From: Whitmania pigra
Lineage: Eukaryota > Annelida > Clitellata > Hirudinida > Haemopidae
Reading direction: 5' to 3'
Length of the DNA stretch: 64,000 bases
Assembly: GCA_021613335.1 (NCBI GenBank)
Contig: JAJTWR010000308.1
Span: 3,103,501-3,167,500 of the forward strand
Positions 63,512 to 64,000 of the stretch are shown piece by piece. Below the pieces are notes generated by a model, which saw nothing but the letters and a program-made list of their open reading frames with translations, had not been told where the DNA came from and searched no databases. Position numbers and translations under genes: made by a program. Position 1 is the first letter of the stretch; each line of letters starts with the position of its first letter.

Positions 63512-64000
63512 CAGGGCCGTTTACATCGCAGCGATGGTATCGCTACTATCGTCGATACTTTTTGGCTAGCGATACTAGATACCATTACTTTTTATACTCT
63601 TAATTTAGTGGCAACAACAGATGTAGCAAAACTTGAAAATGGCATGTTTAAAAATGTTTCAAGGCAGACTTTTACAATGCTTTCAGCTTTGTGGAATAAG
63701 CAAAACCAGTCGAGTTTGACTGCTGACAAGATCCGAAGTCATCTCGAGACTCTTCTTGTTACTCCATGCGACACCAGACGGAACTCTGTTTACGACGCAG
63801 TTTCAGCAGTGAACAAAATATTTTCCAGGCCACAAGATGAAATTACGTTCGATAAGCTGTGCGACAAACTTCAAATAGTTTAAGTCTGCTTCCAATCCAG
63901 AAGGTCTTTGTAAGGGGTTACGTAAGCGCAATGCAACCTGCACTACAGGTCCTGTAGCATGCGATCTGGACATTTTGCAAAAGGGGAAAAGGCTACGGGT
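63512..64000 (+). mobile_element. Probable hAT transposon fragment, running off the window
   Basis: Begins cagggccgttta, a hAT-like terminus. An open frame at 63608-63883 (91 codons) contains TPCDTRRNSVYDAVSAV, close to the TRWNS-type block of hAT transposases with Trp replaced by Arg. It also has LSALWNKQNQSSLTADKI upstream. No catalytic residues or RW-dimerisation domain are visible in what remains. A host gene exon is the alternative. Confidence 0.45.

Overview
This is a nuclear genome window from an AT-rich invertebrate animal. Split genes with GT-AG introns, animal-only families (TOPBP1, ZC3H18, STARD10, ADAMTS, CTR1, a Kir channel, a neuropeptide GPCR) and heavy non-LTR, hAT and microsatellite content all point that way. 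The GPCR looks most like the protostome SIFamide-receptor / NPFF-receptor group, so an arthropod or other protostome is my best guess; the sequence alone does not settle the species.

Layout. 0-3.3 kb: a single-exon histone H4 gene with seven substitutions in a protein that is normally almost invariant, followed by two retroelement relics. 3.9-19.2 kb: a 390-residue peptide GPCR on the minus strand in four exons, with a 13.8-kb first intron full of tandem repeats, microsatellites, SINE-like pieces and LINE fragments. 19.4-20.35 kb: a 962-bp hAT-type element with matching ends and an 8-bp target duplication. 23.9-25.5 kb: an intronless inward-rectifier K+ channel. 27.4-28.5 kb: an intronless eight-finger C2H2 protein.

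29.8-51.4 kb is a compact block of housekeeping-type genes: a decayed partial copy of the STARD10 5' region, the intact six-exon STARD10-like gene (+), TOPBP1 (-, about 9.3 kb), ZC3H18 (+, head-to-head with TOPBP1) and the copper importer CTR1/SLC31A1 (-). ZC3H18 and CTR1 converge with only 57 bp between their stop codons.

54.0-58.8 kb is a nested transposon: a retroelement carrying an FMDD-type reverse transcriptase and a PD-(D/E)XK-like C-terminal domain, split by a 2.8-kb CR1/L2-type LINE and flanked by an imperfect 25-bp direct repeat. An internally deleted relative of the outer element lies at 1.5-2.2 kb. 59.8-63.3 kb holds the C-terminal half of an ADAMTS-family gene (-) whose protease part would lie beyond the right edge. 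The last 500 bp look like a hAT transposase fragment.

The cellular genes belong to unrelated pathways (chromatin, neuropeptide signalling, K+ conductance, lipid transfer, DNA-damage checkpoint, nuclear RNA handling, copper uptake, extracellular matrix); I see no operon-like functional cluster. Unusual signals are the H4 variant, the nested retroelement and its deletion derivative, a dispersed repeat whose hairpin shows a compensatory base change, a tandem exon duplication in TOPBP1, and an intron built largely from a tandem repeat that contains its own splice donor. Exon coordinates were read by eye from splice consensus and frame, and need transcript support.
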